From Yponomeuta sedellus (Eukaryota > Arthropoda > Insecta > Lepidoptera > Yponomeutidae): a stretch of DNA of 64,000 nucleotides. This document shows positions 1-12,000 of the stretch, in pieces. Every line of letters begins with the position of its first letter. Within the stretch, counting starts at the first letter, position 1. The translations under genes were made by a program, and so were the position numbers. The notes below the pieces were generated by a model that was not told the DNA's origin, ran no database searches, and was given only the letters and a program-made list of their open reading frames with translations. The DNA lies in contig OW203738.1 of the NCBI GenBank assembly GCA_934045075.1, forward strand, positions 9,748,677-9,812,676, read 5' to 3'.

Positions 1-30
1 TCCTTATTAATAGTGACATTATTTTTTTTA

Positions 31-812
31 AGGTTCCGTACCCACTGGTGTTTGCCAAACGGGAATCTATTAATGTGCCTACGACGTCTGTCTGTCTGTA
101 ATGGGTAATAAAATGGGATAGTAGTTCGATGAAATTTTCACAGAATATGTTTTATTATGGCGGCAAGGCCGTTTTTCTTTTTACGATAGGTATCTTTAAA
201 ATGGTGATACATACAAATTTAAAACTTGGTGTGATTATAGAGCATTTTCTAATTTATAACAACAAATAATAAAAACCGGCCAAATGTAAGTTGAATTCTC
301 GCTAAAGGTACCAAACCGAATGAAAGAAAACAGTTTGCTAAGTGAAATGTGTGTTTATGCATCATCGGCGTGTGAGTCCGACTCGCAATCCGACACAAAA
401 TGAAAAATTGAACCATTATAGGATCACTTTGTTGTTGGAAATATCGAGTTGAATTAAACCTGTACGGTTTACAGTCCCTTGAAGAAGTGAAAAAATCTAA
501 TTTCTAAGTTAATGTAAAAAACTATTACGGCCGTTTACGTCACAAAATACGTACCTACCTATATTACGACACTCAAGCGAATCAAAATTCATTAGGTACG
601 TCCCGTTGACCTAGATCTATGAAATTTTGCAAGAAGAAATTCTACAAATACGGAAATAAATCTGAATAGTATACATTTCTAATTAAATTATAAAAAAATG
701 TTTTTTTAAGTTTTGGGAAAACCGCGAGTCTCGATTCCTAAACTATTTATCATATGTAAGTTAACCTACCTATAAATTTGCACGGAACCCTCGGCGCACG
801 AATCCAACTCCC
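31..812. repeat. Dispersed repeat, unclassified, about 0.78 kb
   Basis: The left end carries aaggttccgtaccc and a ctgtctgtctgt tract. The right end carries gcacggaaccctcggc followed by a short gcacgaatccaactccc-like stretch. Related pieces occur at about 21190-21600 (atggaaccttcagtactcg) and about 35380-35520 (ctgtctgtgacc, gaaattttcacagatgatg). Similar wording at three loci implies a dispersed mobile repeat, but no coding capacity or clean termini are visible. No gene is seen in bases 1-845. Confidence 0.35.
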
Positions 813-857
813 GATTGACCGTTTTCTTAATGATTTGCATTTTTAATAAATAATAAT

Positions 858-1085
858 ATTCATGGAAATATTACACAGATCTCGTTAGCCCTATACTAAG
901 TACAACTAAATGACTTGTGCTATATGTGCTAACTCGACGATAGATTTAATACAATAAATACATAGATAACGTTCAAGACCCGAGACAAACTGGAAAAGTT
1001 CGTTTCCCAGTTTGACCCGGCCGGGGATCGAACCCGAGACCTTCGGTTTTACAGTCAGCGTGCCAAACCGCTGCGCCACCGAGGT
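858..1085 (-). repeat. tRNA-derived SINE
   Basis: Read on the minus strand it starts gtggcgcagcggtttggcac, an A-box-like D-arm region. It continues to ggttcgatccccgg, a B-box-like T-arm, and then a 3' body ending near aatattaca. Bases 38028-38175 repeat the body (agatctcgttagccctatac) without the tRNA head, which shows a dispersed family. It lies in the intron just upstream of the Ly6-type exon. Confidence 0.7.
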
Positions 1086-1127
1086 CGTCGCATATTACTC
1101 TGACCCCCGTCTCTTATTGTTTTCCAG

Positions 1128-1345
1128 TTGGCAACACAGTGGACGTCCTACGGGGTTGCGTCCCAAAAGCCCAAGTTGACTCGGTTTGCTTGGCACTAGT
1201 CGCCGTAGAAAGGGCGCGGGGCCACAGCGACGCCCGTTGCTTCGTCTGTCGAGGCAATAACTGTAATACTGCGTGGTCTATAGAAGCAAAACCCTTGACA
1301 CTCGTGTATAGTATACTGATCGCTTCGTACTATGTCCTGAGGTGA
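1128..1345 (+). CDS. Ly6/uPAR-type GPI-anchored protein, last exon (partial gene)
   Basis: A splice acceptor (ttgttttccag) ends at 1127, and the open frame runs from there (phase: first two bases finish a split codon) to TGA at 1343-1345. The peptide has the pattern RGC, VCLALV, RCFVCRGNNCNTAW, then a hydrophobic tail PLTLVYSILIASYYVL. A closing CxxC...NNCN cysteine pattern followed by a hydrophobic C-terminus is the usual end of a three-finger Ly6 domain with a GPI-attachment signal. In insects this family includes quiver/sleepless, boudin and crooked, which act in septate junctions and in channel trafficking at the cell surface. The earlier exons, with signal peptide and first cysteines, must lie to the left of the window. 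The exact family member cannot be told from one exon. Confidence 0.6.
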
Positions 1346-2639
1346 AGAAACGAGGCACAGTTTGTTTAAACAAGTTTTTAATACGTTATTTTCAATAACA
1401 TTCTTCAACAATACCAAGGCAGTTAGCTGTCACAGTTTTTTAGCTCGTTTTAGTAGAATAGTTACACTTCTGGCCCTATAGACAAAGTGCAAGTGTTTCT
1501 GTTTCTTTCGGGCATACGAGTACAGTGTTATTTCGTATGAACTGCCTTCAAAGACGCGAATGTGGACGAGAGATTCGTCCAAAACTCCAAAAATACATCA
1601 AATGAAAAGGACATGTAGGTAAACTTAGAAGAAGAAGTCTTATACGGGATAGATTGCATTTCAAAGATCCAAAAGTGTTTATTTGCGGTCAGCACTAAAG
1701 AAAATAGAATCACTTGCAATTTTCTAGGCGCACAGGGGTCGAACAGTTAATTTTATACGTAAATATTACAAAAAATGTCATAGGTAGATAAAATTTTATA
1801 CAAGTTTTAGTAGTTTTCCACAACCCTATTACGGAAAGGTATCTTTCTAGTATACCCGTTAATATTCCCTTAACGGGATCAGCGCATGATCACAATGGGT
1901 TGGAACTTTGTCGATGTAAAGTCAGTAACCGAATACCGGGAGTCAATAATGACCTAAATTTGCATTTAAAGGAATCACAGCTAAAATTGTACGACCACCG
2001 TTATCATACTTTATACCTGATTTATTGCACACATAAAAATCATACAAAAAACATAAAATTACAACATAAAAAAGTGGACATGGCGAGCTTATTTCATTAG
2101 AAATCTCTTCCAACCAACCCTTGATGTGGTGATACGGACATTATAAACGAGGGGAGAGTGTACAATAATAATTGTTATATCATTATCATCACCAACATGG
2201 GATACGTCCGTAATAATCCGTAGTCAATAAAATGTATTTTATTTGTATGAGAAATATTTTGTTGTGCATTATTGACTTCCTTTTTAATTCTCTTCGACAA
2301 GATTCCATCGCATACTGATCGTGCGCGGATATACCTCTAGAAGGCAATTACAGCTTTTTAAATCAATGACAACTTATTTATGCTCAATAACAAGTTTAAC
2401 GGGTGTTCTAAGCATAGACTACGAAAATAAATACGGTATCCAGGGTGTCACATAGGTAGTCATCGTATCTCCCCGAAAACAGGGTGCTCTACGTTGATAT
2501 CAACGAAACATTCACTATGATTTCGAAATCGTAAAAACATAACATATTTTAAACTACGCGATTAAGACCCGAAAATATTCTATCGTAAAAACCTATCAGC
2601 TGTACCATAATAAGTTCAATACTAAAGACAATATACTTA
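1346..2639. other. Noncoding stretch, 3' flank of the Ly6-type exon
   Basis: No reading frame with recognisable content. Presumably 3' UTR followed by intergenic DNA. AT-rich, with no convincing AATAAA close to the stop codon and no clear repeat. Confidence 0.3.
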
Positions 2640-2640
2640 A

Positions 2641-3085
2641 ACAGAGGTCGCGGGTTCGATTCCCACTGGAGGCCGTACTTGATTTGTACAAAAGGCCTCT
2701 TTTTTTTGCATCTACTTAATGAGATGATTTATACAGCGTCCAGTGGTATCTTCACTCACACTAGATGGGTGAAGGGACAACTCCGATGCTGTAGTGCCTG
2801 GGACATGGTTTTTTATAGATGGTGTAGGCTTGCCCAGCACCTATACCACCCTGACAGCTTAGTCGGCCTAGCCCACAGGAAAGACTAGTGAATACGTGCG
2901 GAGCCAACCAAGCCGCGGGTTTCCTCACGATGTTAGCATGTGGTATTGCGACTACCAATTCGCAAATGTACGTAACTTTGAAATTAAACAAAGTCATTGG
3001 TACATGCCCGCACTCGGGATCGAACCTGGGGCTCTCGCTTGCCAGTCTATGGTTCTACCCACTGGGCTACCACCGCTTAAAAAGG
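2641..3085 (-). repeat. SINE-like repeat with tRNA-like head, about 0.4 kb
   Basis: On the minus strand the head reads agcggtggtagcccagtggg through ggttcgatcccgag, then a body containing catcgtgaggaaacccgcgg and gtgggctaggccgactaagc, ending near ggccttttttttgc. Copies lie at 41503-41893 (same order and strand) and 40536-40915 (rearranged, partly inverted). A second T-arm-like piece (gcgggttcgattcccactgg) sits at 2648-2667. The short frames here have no protein meaning. Confidence 0.7.
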
Positions 3086-3278
3086 CCTCAGTCTGGGAGT
3101 ATTTCCATGTTTGTTATGTCCTTGGCTGGTTACCATAGTACCAAGTTTGGGAACAGGACCAGTGATTGTGTTGTGTGCAATTTATTATTTATTTATAGTA
3201 AAAGATGTACATATCGACCAGTAGAACACCCTGTTAGAATTCGGTTACACCTTGTAGAAATACTAAAATATTTGACAT

Positions 3279-3517
3279 TTTTTAAAAACCTATTTAGAGG
3301 CTAAATAAACCCGCGACCTCTGGCTATACGTGCCAGCGCTCTTTCCAACTGAGCTCAGTCTCATTCTTAAATTAACTAAGCTCAGTTGGAAAGAGCGCTG
3401 GCAGGGATAGCCAGAGGTCGCGGGTTCGAATCCCGGCATGGGTGGAATTTTTGGCCTCTAAATAGGTTTTTAAAAAATTGTCCTTAGCACGGGTTAGTGC
3501 ATTAAAAATAATATTTC
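3279..3517 (+). repeat. Fold-back tRNA-derived SINE, copy 1
   Basis: An inverted half (3281-3355, aaaacctatttagaggc ... ctttccaactgagc) is followed by the direct half (3379-3517). The direct half reads agctcagttggaaagagc, gcgggttcgaatcccgg, gcctctaaataggttttt and the 3' tail agcacgggttagtgcattaa. The two halves are inverted repeats separated by about 20 bases. No clear target duplication is seen at this copy. Confidence 0.75.
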
Positions 3518-3627
3518 TCATTTCATAATGTTGTTAGTATATTATTTTGGAATGTACAAAAAGAGATTAGTTTAAGGCGTGGGGCACATAGTAAGGACGT
3601 GGGACGAGGGCGCGAAAAAGACGCGAT

Positions 3628-3983
3628 AATTTCGCTAAGTAAATAGTTAACTATACTATTTTTATTTTTAATGCACTAACCCGTGCTAAGGACAAATTTA
3701 AAAACCTATTTAGAGGCTAAAAATTTCAACCATGCCGGGATTCGAACCCGCAACCTCTGGCTATCCGTGCCAGCGCTCTACCAATTGAGCGCTGAATTGG
3801 TAGAGCGCTGGCACGGATAGCCAGAGGTTGCGGGTTCGAATACCGGCATGGTTGAAATTTTTAGCCTCTAAATAGGTTTTTAAATAGTTAACTGTAGAGG
3901 CGTCTCTTCGAATCTCCCAGAAAAGAGCGTGACAGAACGTTCCTCAAGTATTTAGTTAGTGAAATTCTCAATTAAGAAACTGT
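3628..3983. repeat. Palindromic MITE, family M1, split by a SINE
   Basis: The left part (3628-3652, tttcgctaagtaaatagtta) and right part (3882-3983, ctgtctcttcgaat-like centre, agtatttagttagtgaaatt) together match the uninterrupted copies at 8003-8125 and 19678-19795. The ends are weak inverted repeats (cagtttctgaa-gagaattt type). The SINE at 3653-3881 interrupts it, with the 12-base string aaatagttaact repeated on both sides. Confidence 0.65.
3653..3881 (-). repeat. Fold-back tRNA-derived SINE, copy 2, near-perfect 90-bp palindrome
   Basis: Left arm 3697-3786 and right arm 3795-3884 are inverted repeats 90 bases long with one mismatch. They are separated by the 8-base loop gagcgctg. Each arm contains a tRNA-like head (D-arm aattggtagagc, T-arm gcgggttcgaat) and the body word cctctaaataggttttt. 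The 3' tail (ccttagcacgggttagtgca, read on minus) is present only on the left, so the element is a minus-strand insertion. Target duplication aaatagttaact lies at 3641-3652 and 3882-3893. Confidence 0.85.
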
Positions 3984-4175
3984 TCATTATGCTCGCATTC
4001 TCGCCCCCGTCTTATCTGTCTGGGGTTTGTCCCATCGCTTCAGTACATTTTATATGACACTAAATGGAAAGGACGCCGACTCGTCCTACGCCTTTCCATG
4101 TGCGCCAAACATACCTAAATGATAATATTACAAAAAAACATATTGCGATATAAATTAATAAAAAGACTAGAAACA

Positions 4176-4323
4176 TTTAAAAACCTATTTAGAGGCTGAA
4201 AATTTCACCCATGCCGGGATTCGAACCCGCAACCTCTGGCTATCCGTGCTAGATTTTAGCCTCTAAATAGGTTTTTAAATTTGTCCTTAGCACGGGTTAG
4301 TGCATTAAAAATAAAAATAGTAT
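4176..4323 (+). repeat. Fold-back tRNA-derived SINE, copy 3, loop-deleted
   Basis: The inverted half (tttaaaaacctatttagagg through ctggctatccgtgc) runs straight into attttagcctctaaataggt and the tail gcacgggttagtgcattaaa. The 12-base duplication agactagaaaca flanks it exactly (4164-4175 and 4324-4335). Confidence 0.8.
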
Positions 4324-4782
4324 AGACTAGAAACAGTAAACTAATAAATCTTTATCAAAATTTGAGAAGAGCTGCCCAATAGCGAAAATTTACTGCAAAA
4401 GACACAGACTATTTTAAAATATTGCATATTCTTACATACTAGAGAATTGTTTACACGGTGAAATAATAAGAGAACAGTAAATGTACGATACAATAATACT
4501 ATTTACAACAGAACACACAGAAATAATACTATGTGATAACTTGATAAGCCAGAAATGGCCTCTGAGCAATGATATGGTAAATGATGTCTATTCTATAGGT
4601 ACTTGGTATAAAATTGTTTCTATAGGGTCTAACAAATATAAATAGGTAACGATATGTTCTGGGGTCAATTAATACAGTCGGCAGCGCATCAACGTTGCAA
4701 AATCGCCCGTAATGTAACTGAGTAGAGTGCACGGGCACGAGATTCATGGACTGTCTACTGTACTTATATGTGACAAGGATCT

Positions 4783-4950
4783 CATTCTTAAATTAATTCC
4801 GGAATCATTTACTCGAATTGCTCGTCTCTAACTGCAACCGACGACGCGAGCATCGTCTCTACTCCCCATGTTCTACGCGGAAGTGCGAAACCTGTTCGGA
4901 CTCATCCGGTAAAAATTCAAGAGGGTGATTCTGGAATTAAGTTAAGAATG
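4783..4950. repeat. MITE, family M2, 25-bp terminal inverted repeats
   Basis: The left terminus 4783-4807 and the right terminus 4926-4950 are inverted repeats matching at 23 of 25 positions, with core word aattccggaatca. The interior has no coding content. A related fold-back with the same core lies at 35212-35301. Confidence 0.65.
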
Positions 4951-6074
4951 TGTAGTACTTGCGCAAGTTTTAGTTCCAATAAGGATCTCGTTAATAAAAT
5001 ATTAGAGAAATCGACATTTTCGTTTTATTTGTCTTTATTTTTATTGTTTTGTATGTTAATGGCTGAGTCGTTTTTCATTCATTCTCTTTCTACAATGAAT
5101 GAAAAACGGCCCAGCCGTGATAGTGTTGTCGACTTTGCCGCATTATCAATTCATTATAGTAAGAAAAGTAGCGTTGACATAACAAAACAATTGCGATGAT
5201 AAAAAAATGGACGTGATATTCTACTAACATTATAAATGTTAAGTTTGTGATGATATTTGGATGTTTGTTACTCAACCACGCAATAACTTAAAACTTGGCG
5301 TACAGATAGACAAAGATCCGAATTGAGACATAGGATACTTTATATCCCGGTAAAATTATCTCACGGGAACGCCGTGGAATAATTTCATAAGTCAGATCCT
5401 TATCGCATTGTATTGACCGCAGAAAATATTGTAACCTATTTTTATTAGGCCTTATATAAAAGGCAGTCGGGTAAAAGACACCTTCCTTATTGCTTTCTAT
5501 AAGATAGAACGAGATTCTTAACTCTTTAAACTAACGAGTATATAACGTACATTAATTGGTCAATCTTGACATGCCGATCGATTTTTTTGAACCACTATTT
5601 ATGTACTTTCTTTGCAAAGACTATCCTATAAAGGTATAATGTACCGTGTATTTACTTTGTCGAGTGCTTTTTAGATCTAAAAATATCACATGTTGTTTCT
5701 TACAAACTACTTTCTTACCTATTTTATTTATAAGGTAAGTGTTAGAATATTATTCATTTTAACATTTTATTTCTAGCGCTTTTATAAGTCTCAATTCTGA
5801 AAATACAATTGTGCTTGAAAAAAAAAGTAAGAACTTTGTACTTTCAGATCAGGACTACTAAAGTATCGCACCCTAATCAGCGTTAAACTGGGGCCACTCG
5901 TAGGGTTTTATGCATTATTACGATTTATTGCACGTTAACAGTTCGTTACGCTGGTTCTAGCGCAAATACTTAAAGAAGGTAATTGAAAAGCTATTTGTCG
6001 CTCTTTCACACAAGATGTACGGAAGCGAAAGGCAAAAGGTTGACGGATTATTTCTGTAATTAACCTTGCTATGT
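4951..6074. other. Noncoding stretch, 3' side of the GalNAc-transferase gene
   Basis: Contains a hairpin at about 5062-5117 (arms ggctgagtcgtttttcattc and its near-complement, 21 of 23 matching). The right end is the 3' UTR of the minus-strand glycosyltransferase. No reading frame is convincing. Confidence 0.4.
5924..5929 (-). terminator. Likely poly(A) signal of the GalNAc-transferase gene
   Basis: TTTATT on the plus strand is AATAAA on the minus strand, about 145 bases past the stop codon of the glycosyltransferase. Assigned by position and word only. Confidence 0.45.
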
Positions 6075-9000
6075 TCATTGCCAAGGAACGCGCTCGAAGT
6101 ACCAACTCTGGTCCTTGCCTTTGCGACACTTGGTCAAGACTACCGGGTCACCCACTCCCGCTTCATCACTGCCTTTCAAAGACAACCTCAAGCACAAACC
6201 ACTGCTATCCCTCAACGACACCCCTATTTGCTCCCAGACCTGCTTTTTAGAGTCGTTACATGCCTTCCATTGCGCCCTACCGCTGCCTACCTCCAGGCAC
6301 AAGCCTTCGTCAACCATAATGCGACCGTCAGGCGTGTACACCACTAATTTGTCCAAATTGGTGTCGTCACCGCATTCCACACCTACAGCTAGCCCACCCA
6401 AGCCTGACGACTCAGGCGTGCGAGTCAAACAAGCCCCCCTGCCGTTCTTTATCCTGCCAAACCACCGATCTTTTGTCGGTAAATTGTGCTGCGGCCACAC
6501 GTTATCCAAATACCACTGGAAGCTCTTACAGTTGAGGTTTTTCCGCAATTGCACTCGGTCAAACACGTTTTGCTGATCTCTCAACGCTTCGCTGGAGGGG
6601 TGGAACTTGAAGTAGAAGTCCGCCCATTCGTCCATCCAAACCGTGGCAGCGCGGGCAATGTTCGTATGCAACACCTTACTCACACCACCTGGGTATTTGT
6701 ACGGACTGTGCTTTCTAAATATGTGCCCAACTCGCGAACAAGACGTGATCTCCACTCTGGCGCCACACTGCCAGGCTCTCCACGACAACTCCAAGTTTTC
6801 GCCACCCCATATTTTCATACCTTCGTCGTAGCCGCCAAGTCTCCAGAACAGGCTTTTTCTCACAGCAAATAGGCCCCCAGCCATAGTAGGAGTAGGGTAG
6901 GGCTTAGACGGGTCGTCGTTCTTTCTCAGCATCACTTCTTTGCTGGGAAAGAGCCAGCGGAAATGCAAGTGCCAGCTGAAAGCGCCCCAATGGGCGTCGA
7001 TGCTCTTTGTGTAGGCTAGCGTATCGTCCGAGAGGAGGTCGATGTGCGGACAAATGAAGACGTCATCGCTGCCCGCCCGATCTAGCAGGGGCTCCAGCCA
7101 GCCTGTCGTTACCTGTGGAAAGAAAGGAATTTTTGGGCTAGATACGTATGCCCAGACAACAAAGAATATTCTACTCAACTTCGCTCTATAATGTCTTTCT
7201 TGTCTCGGTCTATGGTTGCCTGAAAGAAATTTCTTGCAGTAACAAGGCCACTAATTGTACTATATTTTTATTTAATTTATGTTACTATAATTTCTGTGTA
7301 CAAAATGAATATTGTATCTATCTAAACATACGTACATCAGGTGTTGAAAACTTTACAACAATCTACAGTACGACTCAGCGTTGTGTACTTGGTGCACCAT
7401 CTGCACCAAGGCCCTTTCATCATCATCAACCCATTATGTCCCCACCGAGGGGCACGGGTCTCTTCCCTGAGGAAGGCAGCCCTTTGCTCTGTGAGTTTTT
7501 CACAATTAGTCAGGACACTTATCCCGAGACTCGTTAGAAATTAATCAGAGTGCTCGTTGTATCTAGATACTAACTTTTCTATATCTTGGTGTATAAGCAC
7601 TGGAAAGATCCCTCAGAAAGATCGTATGTTCAAGACATGCGCCTCTTTATGGAGATACTGACCTCACAGTGAGCGTCCAAAAATACTAGGACGTCTCCTT
7701 TAGCCTCTCTCGCGCCAATCAACCGCGCGCCGACCAATCCGGAGCGTTCTTTTCCACGCAACAGCTGCACTTTGTCCAACTTAGCGACAATGTCGTCTAG
7801 GTCCTGCTGAAGATACTTCCGCTCGCTCGCATCGTCCACTAGAATAATCTAAAAATGAAAAATCATAATGAAGTAAATATGTATTTTATATGTCCAGCAG
7901 TGGACTAGTATAGCCTGACGACGACGACGCCGACGAAATATGTGTTTTGACTTTTCTAGAGTATATTATGACATGATTTTTTACATAAACAAGGCTTAGG
8001 GCCAGTTTCTGGAATGAGAATTTTGCTAAGTAAATAGTTAAATGTAGTGCTGTCTCTTCGAATTTCAGAAAAGAGCGTAACGTTACTTAAGTATCTTCTT
8101 AGTGACATTCTCAGTTCAGAAACCGCCATACTTGAAAATGCCTAGCGAAATGAAAAGGTAGCATTTGGCATATGGCATTTAAACAAATCGATAGACCGAC
8201 ATTACCACAAGTTAGTGAATCCGAATACAAAAGTGAAGTGAAAAGATGTATATCTAAAATGTAAAATATGAAATATATATAATACTACTTGATTCCTTAG
8301 CCTGTCTGTTCTTATTTTTGTAACTGTTATTTCTGCAATTGTTTTTTCGTGTATAAAAATATCCTTAACGATGAGATAAGATAAGTATATTATTTATAAA
8401 AGCATAAACAATATCCTTATCGTATCTCAGAATAGGATCTCAATGTGTCTTATGTGAAACAAGTCATGCAGTCATGGATATCTATGCCGGAATGCCCGCT
8501 ATCATATGAAGTTTAAGATTCCAGGGAAAAGTATTTCTAGTGTAAAATATGACGGAATAAAAGTTCTTTACAAGGGCTAGATAAGGGTTTCTAACAAATG
8601 TAAAATATGTCAGAACAAAAGTTCATACCTCTTTTAGCAGATTCTCCGGGGACCTCAGGAGTACGGATATGACGTTACGCATAAGAGTAGACCAGGCTTC
8701 GTTGTGGAAGACGATGATGACCGAAGCGGTTGGAAGATTTTCTGTATCAAACTGGACGTTCCTGCAACTGTATGAGTACACCTTTTTAATAAGGATTCTC
8801 GTACACAGGAAAACTAAAACGCGATACGTGAATCACGAGCATTTTACGCACAATAATCATGATCTTCAATACTCGATCTATCAAAAAAATCCAATAAATT
8901 AATAACCGCACTTGGAATCAATAAACTTTATAAAGTACTTCATACAAGGCTATCAATTTCAGTAGACAAGCACCAAAACATTTGTTTTACTTGAACCCAC

Positions 9001-12000
9001 TACCCACCAGAGCGCAAGGCTTAAAAATGAGGTCATTATACAGTACATAGCGCATTCTCTTAGAGATTGGCAGAATAAGAAGAAATGAAATGAAAAGGTT
9101 TTATTCAAAGTAGCACAGAAACGTTACAATTCAAACTAGGTGTCCATTTCAAAATCTAGATCATTTAGGAGAAAAAATGGACAAAAAAACTCCAAACTTA
9201 GTCTTTTCAAAAGTCCTTAATTAACATCGTTTACATAATTATTATAAAACATAGAACTCATACATTGTACTGGCTTTAATTCCAGACCTCATTGTCATCA
9301 AAATAATCCTTTATGTTATAGTAGTCCTTTTGGCACAAAGTGTGCTTAACATATTTTTTGAACCGCGATTCAGGCAAGCCTAATATATCTTCAGGGATTT
9401 TATTATAGATGCGTATACAATGCCCCATGAAGGGTGTATAAACTTTGCCAGCCTAAATAGTGGGAACAAAAGTTTATGTTTATTTCTAGTATTTACATTG
9501 TGTTGGCTACCTAAAGTTTTAAAGTTACTGATATTTTTCCTAACGTACATAATATTTTCATATATATACTGACTGGCAACTGTCAGGATGTTAGTTTCTT
9601 TAAAGAAATCTCTTAACGAATCTCTACTACCCAGCCTATAAATGAATCTGATCTCTCTCTTCTGCAAGACGAAGATGGTCTCAATGTCTCCTGCCCGTCC
9701 CCACAGTAGTATGCCATAGGACATAAGACTATGGAAGTAACTAAAATAAACAAGCCAGTTAGTTCCCTAATTCTTTTGACTGCATATGCTGCTGAACTAA
9801 GCCTATTTGGTATTTTTTCTATATGAGGACCCCATTGAAGCTTTGCATCAATTGTTATACCTAGAAATGCAGTTTTATTCACAAGGTCTAATTTGTCATT
9901 CCCCAATAAAACATTGCAAACAAAACGTCTACCGTTTTGACATTTGGAAGAGTGAACTTTATACATTTCGTCTTTTTTGAATTTAACAATAAGTTATTAG
10001 AAGTAAACCAATTTAGTACCCGAGAGAGAGCATTATTTGTATTGTCAAGGTCATTTTCTTGTCTCTTAATTTTAAAAATAAGTGACGTGTCATCTGCAAA
10101 TAATACTATCTCTGACATATTTTGAACCATGAACGGCAAATCATTTACATATACGAGGAAGAGGAACGGCCCCAAAATCGATGCCTGTGGCACTCCTATC
10201 CTGACCTCTGACCCTGAAGATTTAGTTCTATTTATATCAGCTCTTTGAACTCTCCCTTCTAAATATGATGTCATAGGTTTTAGGCTATTCCCGTTTATAC
10301 CATAGTGCTTTAATTTTAAAAGAAGTGTTTTATGGTCAACGCAATCAAATGCTTTCGACAAGTCACAGAATACGCCTATAGCATCCTTGCGCTCTTCCCA
10401 TGCACTAAATATATGTTTAACTAACATGACGCCGGCGTCCGTTGTAGAGCGCCCTTGCGTAAAGCCGAATTGCTGGCCATGGAGAAGTTGATAGTCATTG
10501 AAATGTGTAAGCAGTTGACCTAGAACTATCTTCTCGAATATTTTACTCAAAACGGGTAGAACTGAGACTGGTCTGAAATTTGTGGGATCTTCCTTATCAC
10601 CACTTTTAAATAAAGGAACGAGCCTACTATATTTCATTAGATCAGGGAATACACCCTGTCCAGGGTAAAGTAAAGATCTTGCTGCTTATAGTAGAAATCC
10701 GTATAATGTCTTTAGATAGGTTTACAATTAGTACAATATAAGAGGTAAAATTCAACGCAACACGCGTGCTCCCATCTGAGCGGCGTTTTCCCGAGTGTCG
10801 GCGCAACGCGGCGCGGGCGCGCACCCCTTCTCCGCCTCAGACCCCGCTGTCGCCCGAAGGGTGTTGCCACCTTATTGGGAAATCCCAACATCCTCCCCCC
10901 CTTGGGAGCTTGCTGCCCAAGGAGCTCATGGGATTCTATAATGCCTTCCAAGGCACAGAGTTTGGAGAGCGCTCGTCGAACAACTCCTCCTTCAGTATTT
11001 ACATCGGCTACTCTGCACAGTCCGTCGGCGCCTGGATAGAGCCTGTTTATACGACCGAGCAGCCATTTCAGTGGTGGCAAGTTAGCATCCATAACTAGAA
11101 CCATGTCACCTGGTTGAAGATTACGCGTTTTAGTTTTCCATTTGGTACGCTGTTGTAGAGAAGATAAGTATTCTTTCGTCCATCGGGTCCAGAAGTGTTG
11201 TCTCAGCCTCTCGATGAGTTGATAGCGAGTAAGTTTGACTCGATCTGACACAGGCGATGGCAATGATGTCAAGGGTCGGCCCACAAGAAAGTGCCCAGGT
11301 GTGAGTGGCAATAAATCCGATGGGTCATTGGACATAGATGTCAAAGGACGTGAGTTCATGATTGCCTCTATTTGTGCGAATAAAGTATTCAACTCCTCGA
11401 AGACTAGACCAGTATTTCCAGCCGCACGTTTTAAATGGAATTTAGCAGTCTTGACCCCGGCCTCCCAGATTCCGCCGAAATGCGGCGCATAAGCGGGAGA
11501 AAAAATAAAATTTATACCTTCACCGCACGCGAACTCACTGACCGGTTTTTGATTTGTCTTAAGTAGCCTGCTCAGTTCATTGCTAGCGCCTACAAAATTT
11601 CTGCCATTGTCTGAGTATATAGTATGAGGTTTTCCACGTCGTGCAATGAACCTACGCAAGCATAGAATGAATGCGTCGGTACTCATGTCGCTTACGATTT
11701 CCAAGTGAACAGCTTTAGTGCCGAAGCAAACAAAGATACATAAATAACATTTTGAGGTTCTTGCGTCTCTACCTTTTCTGTTAAGAATGAGAAATGGTCC
11801 AGCAAAATCGGTGCCACAAGTTTCAAAGGGTAGAGCGGGGGTCACACGAGGTTTAGGTAAGTTACCCATTATTTTGAGTAAAGGTTTAGCTTTAAATCGT
11901 TGACAGCGAACACACAATCGTACAGTAGCAGATGCTAAAACCTTTCCACCAGTAGGCCAAAACTGTTCCCGAATAGAGCTCAACAGTTGTTGAGGACCGC

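Noticed and set aside
2888..3304. 138-codon plus frame
   Set aside because: Lies wholly in a SINE-like repeat and continues into a fold-back SINE; it recurs with stops in other copies.
3379..3450. tRNA gene (cloverleaf-like sequence with T-arm and D-arm)
   Set aside because: The anticodon loop lacks the usual U before the anticodon, the T-stem has a mismatch, and the same sequence recurs in SINE copies with tails and target duplications.
6066..6872. Plus-strand reading frames of 93, 153 and 128 codons
   Set aside because: Antisense shadows of the last exon of the GalNAc-transferase, with no protein signature.
10766..11492. Plus-strand frames of 110 and 85 codons within the BEL element
   Set aside because: Antisense to the polyprotein and without domain content.
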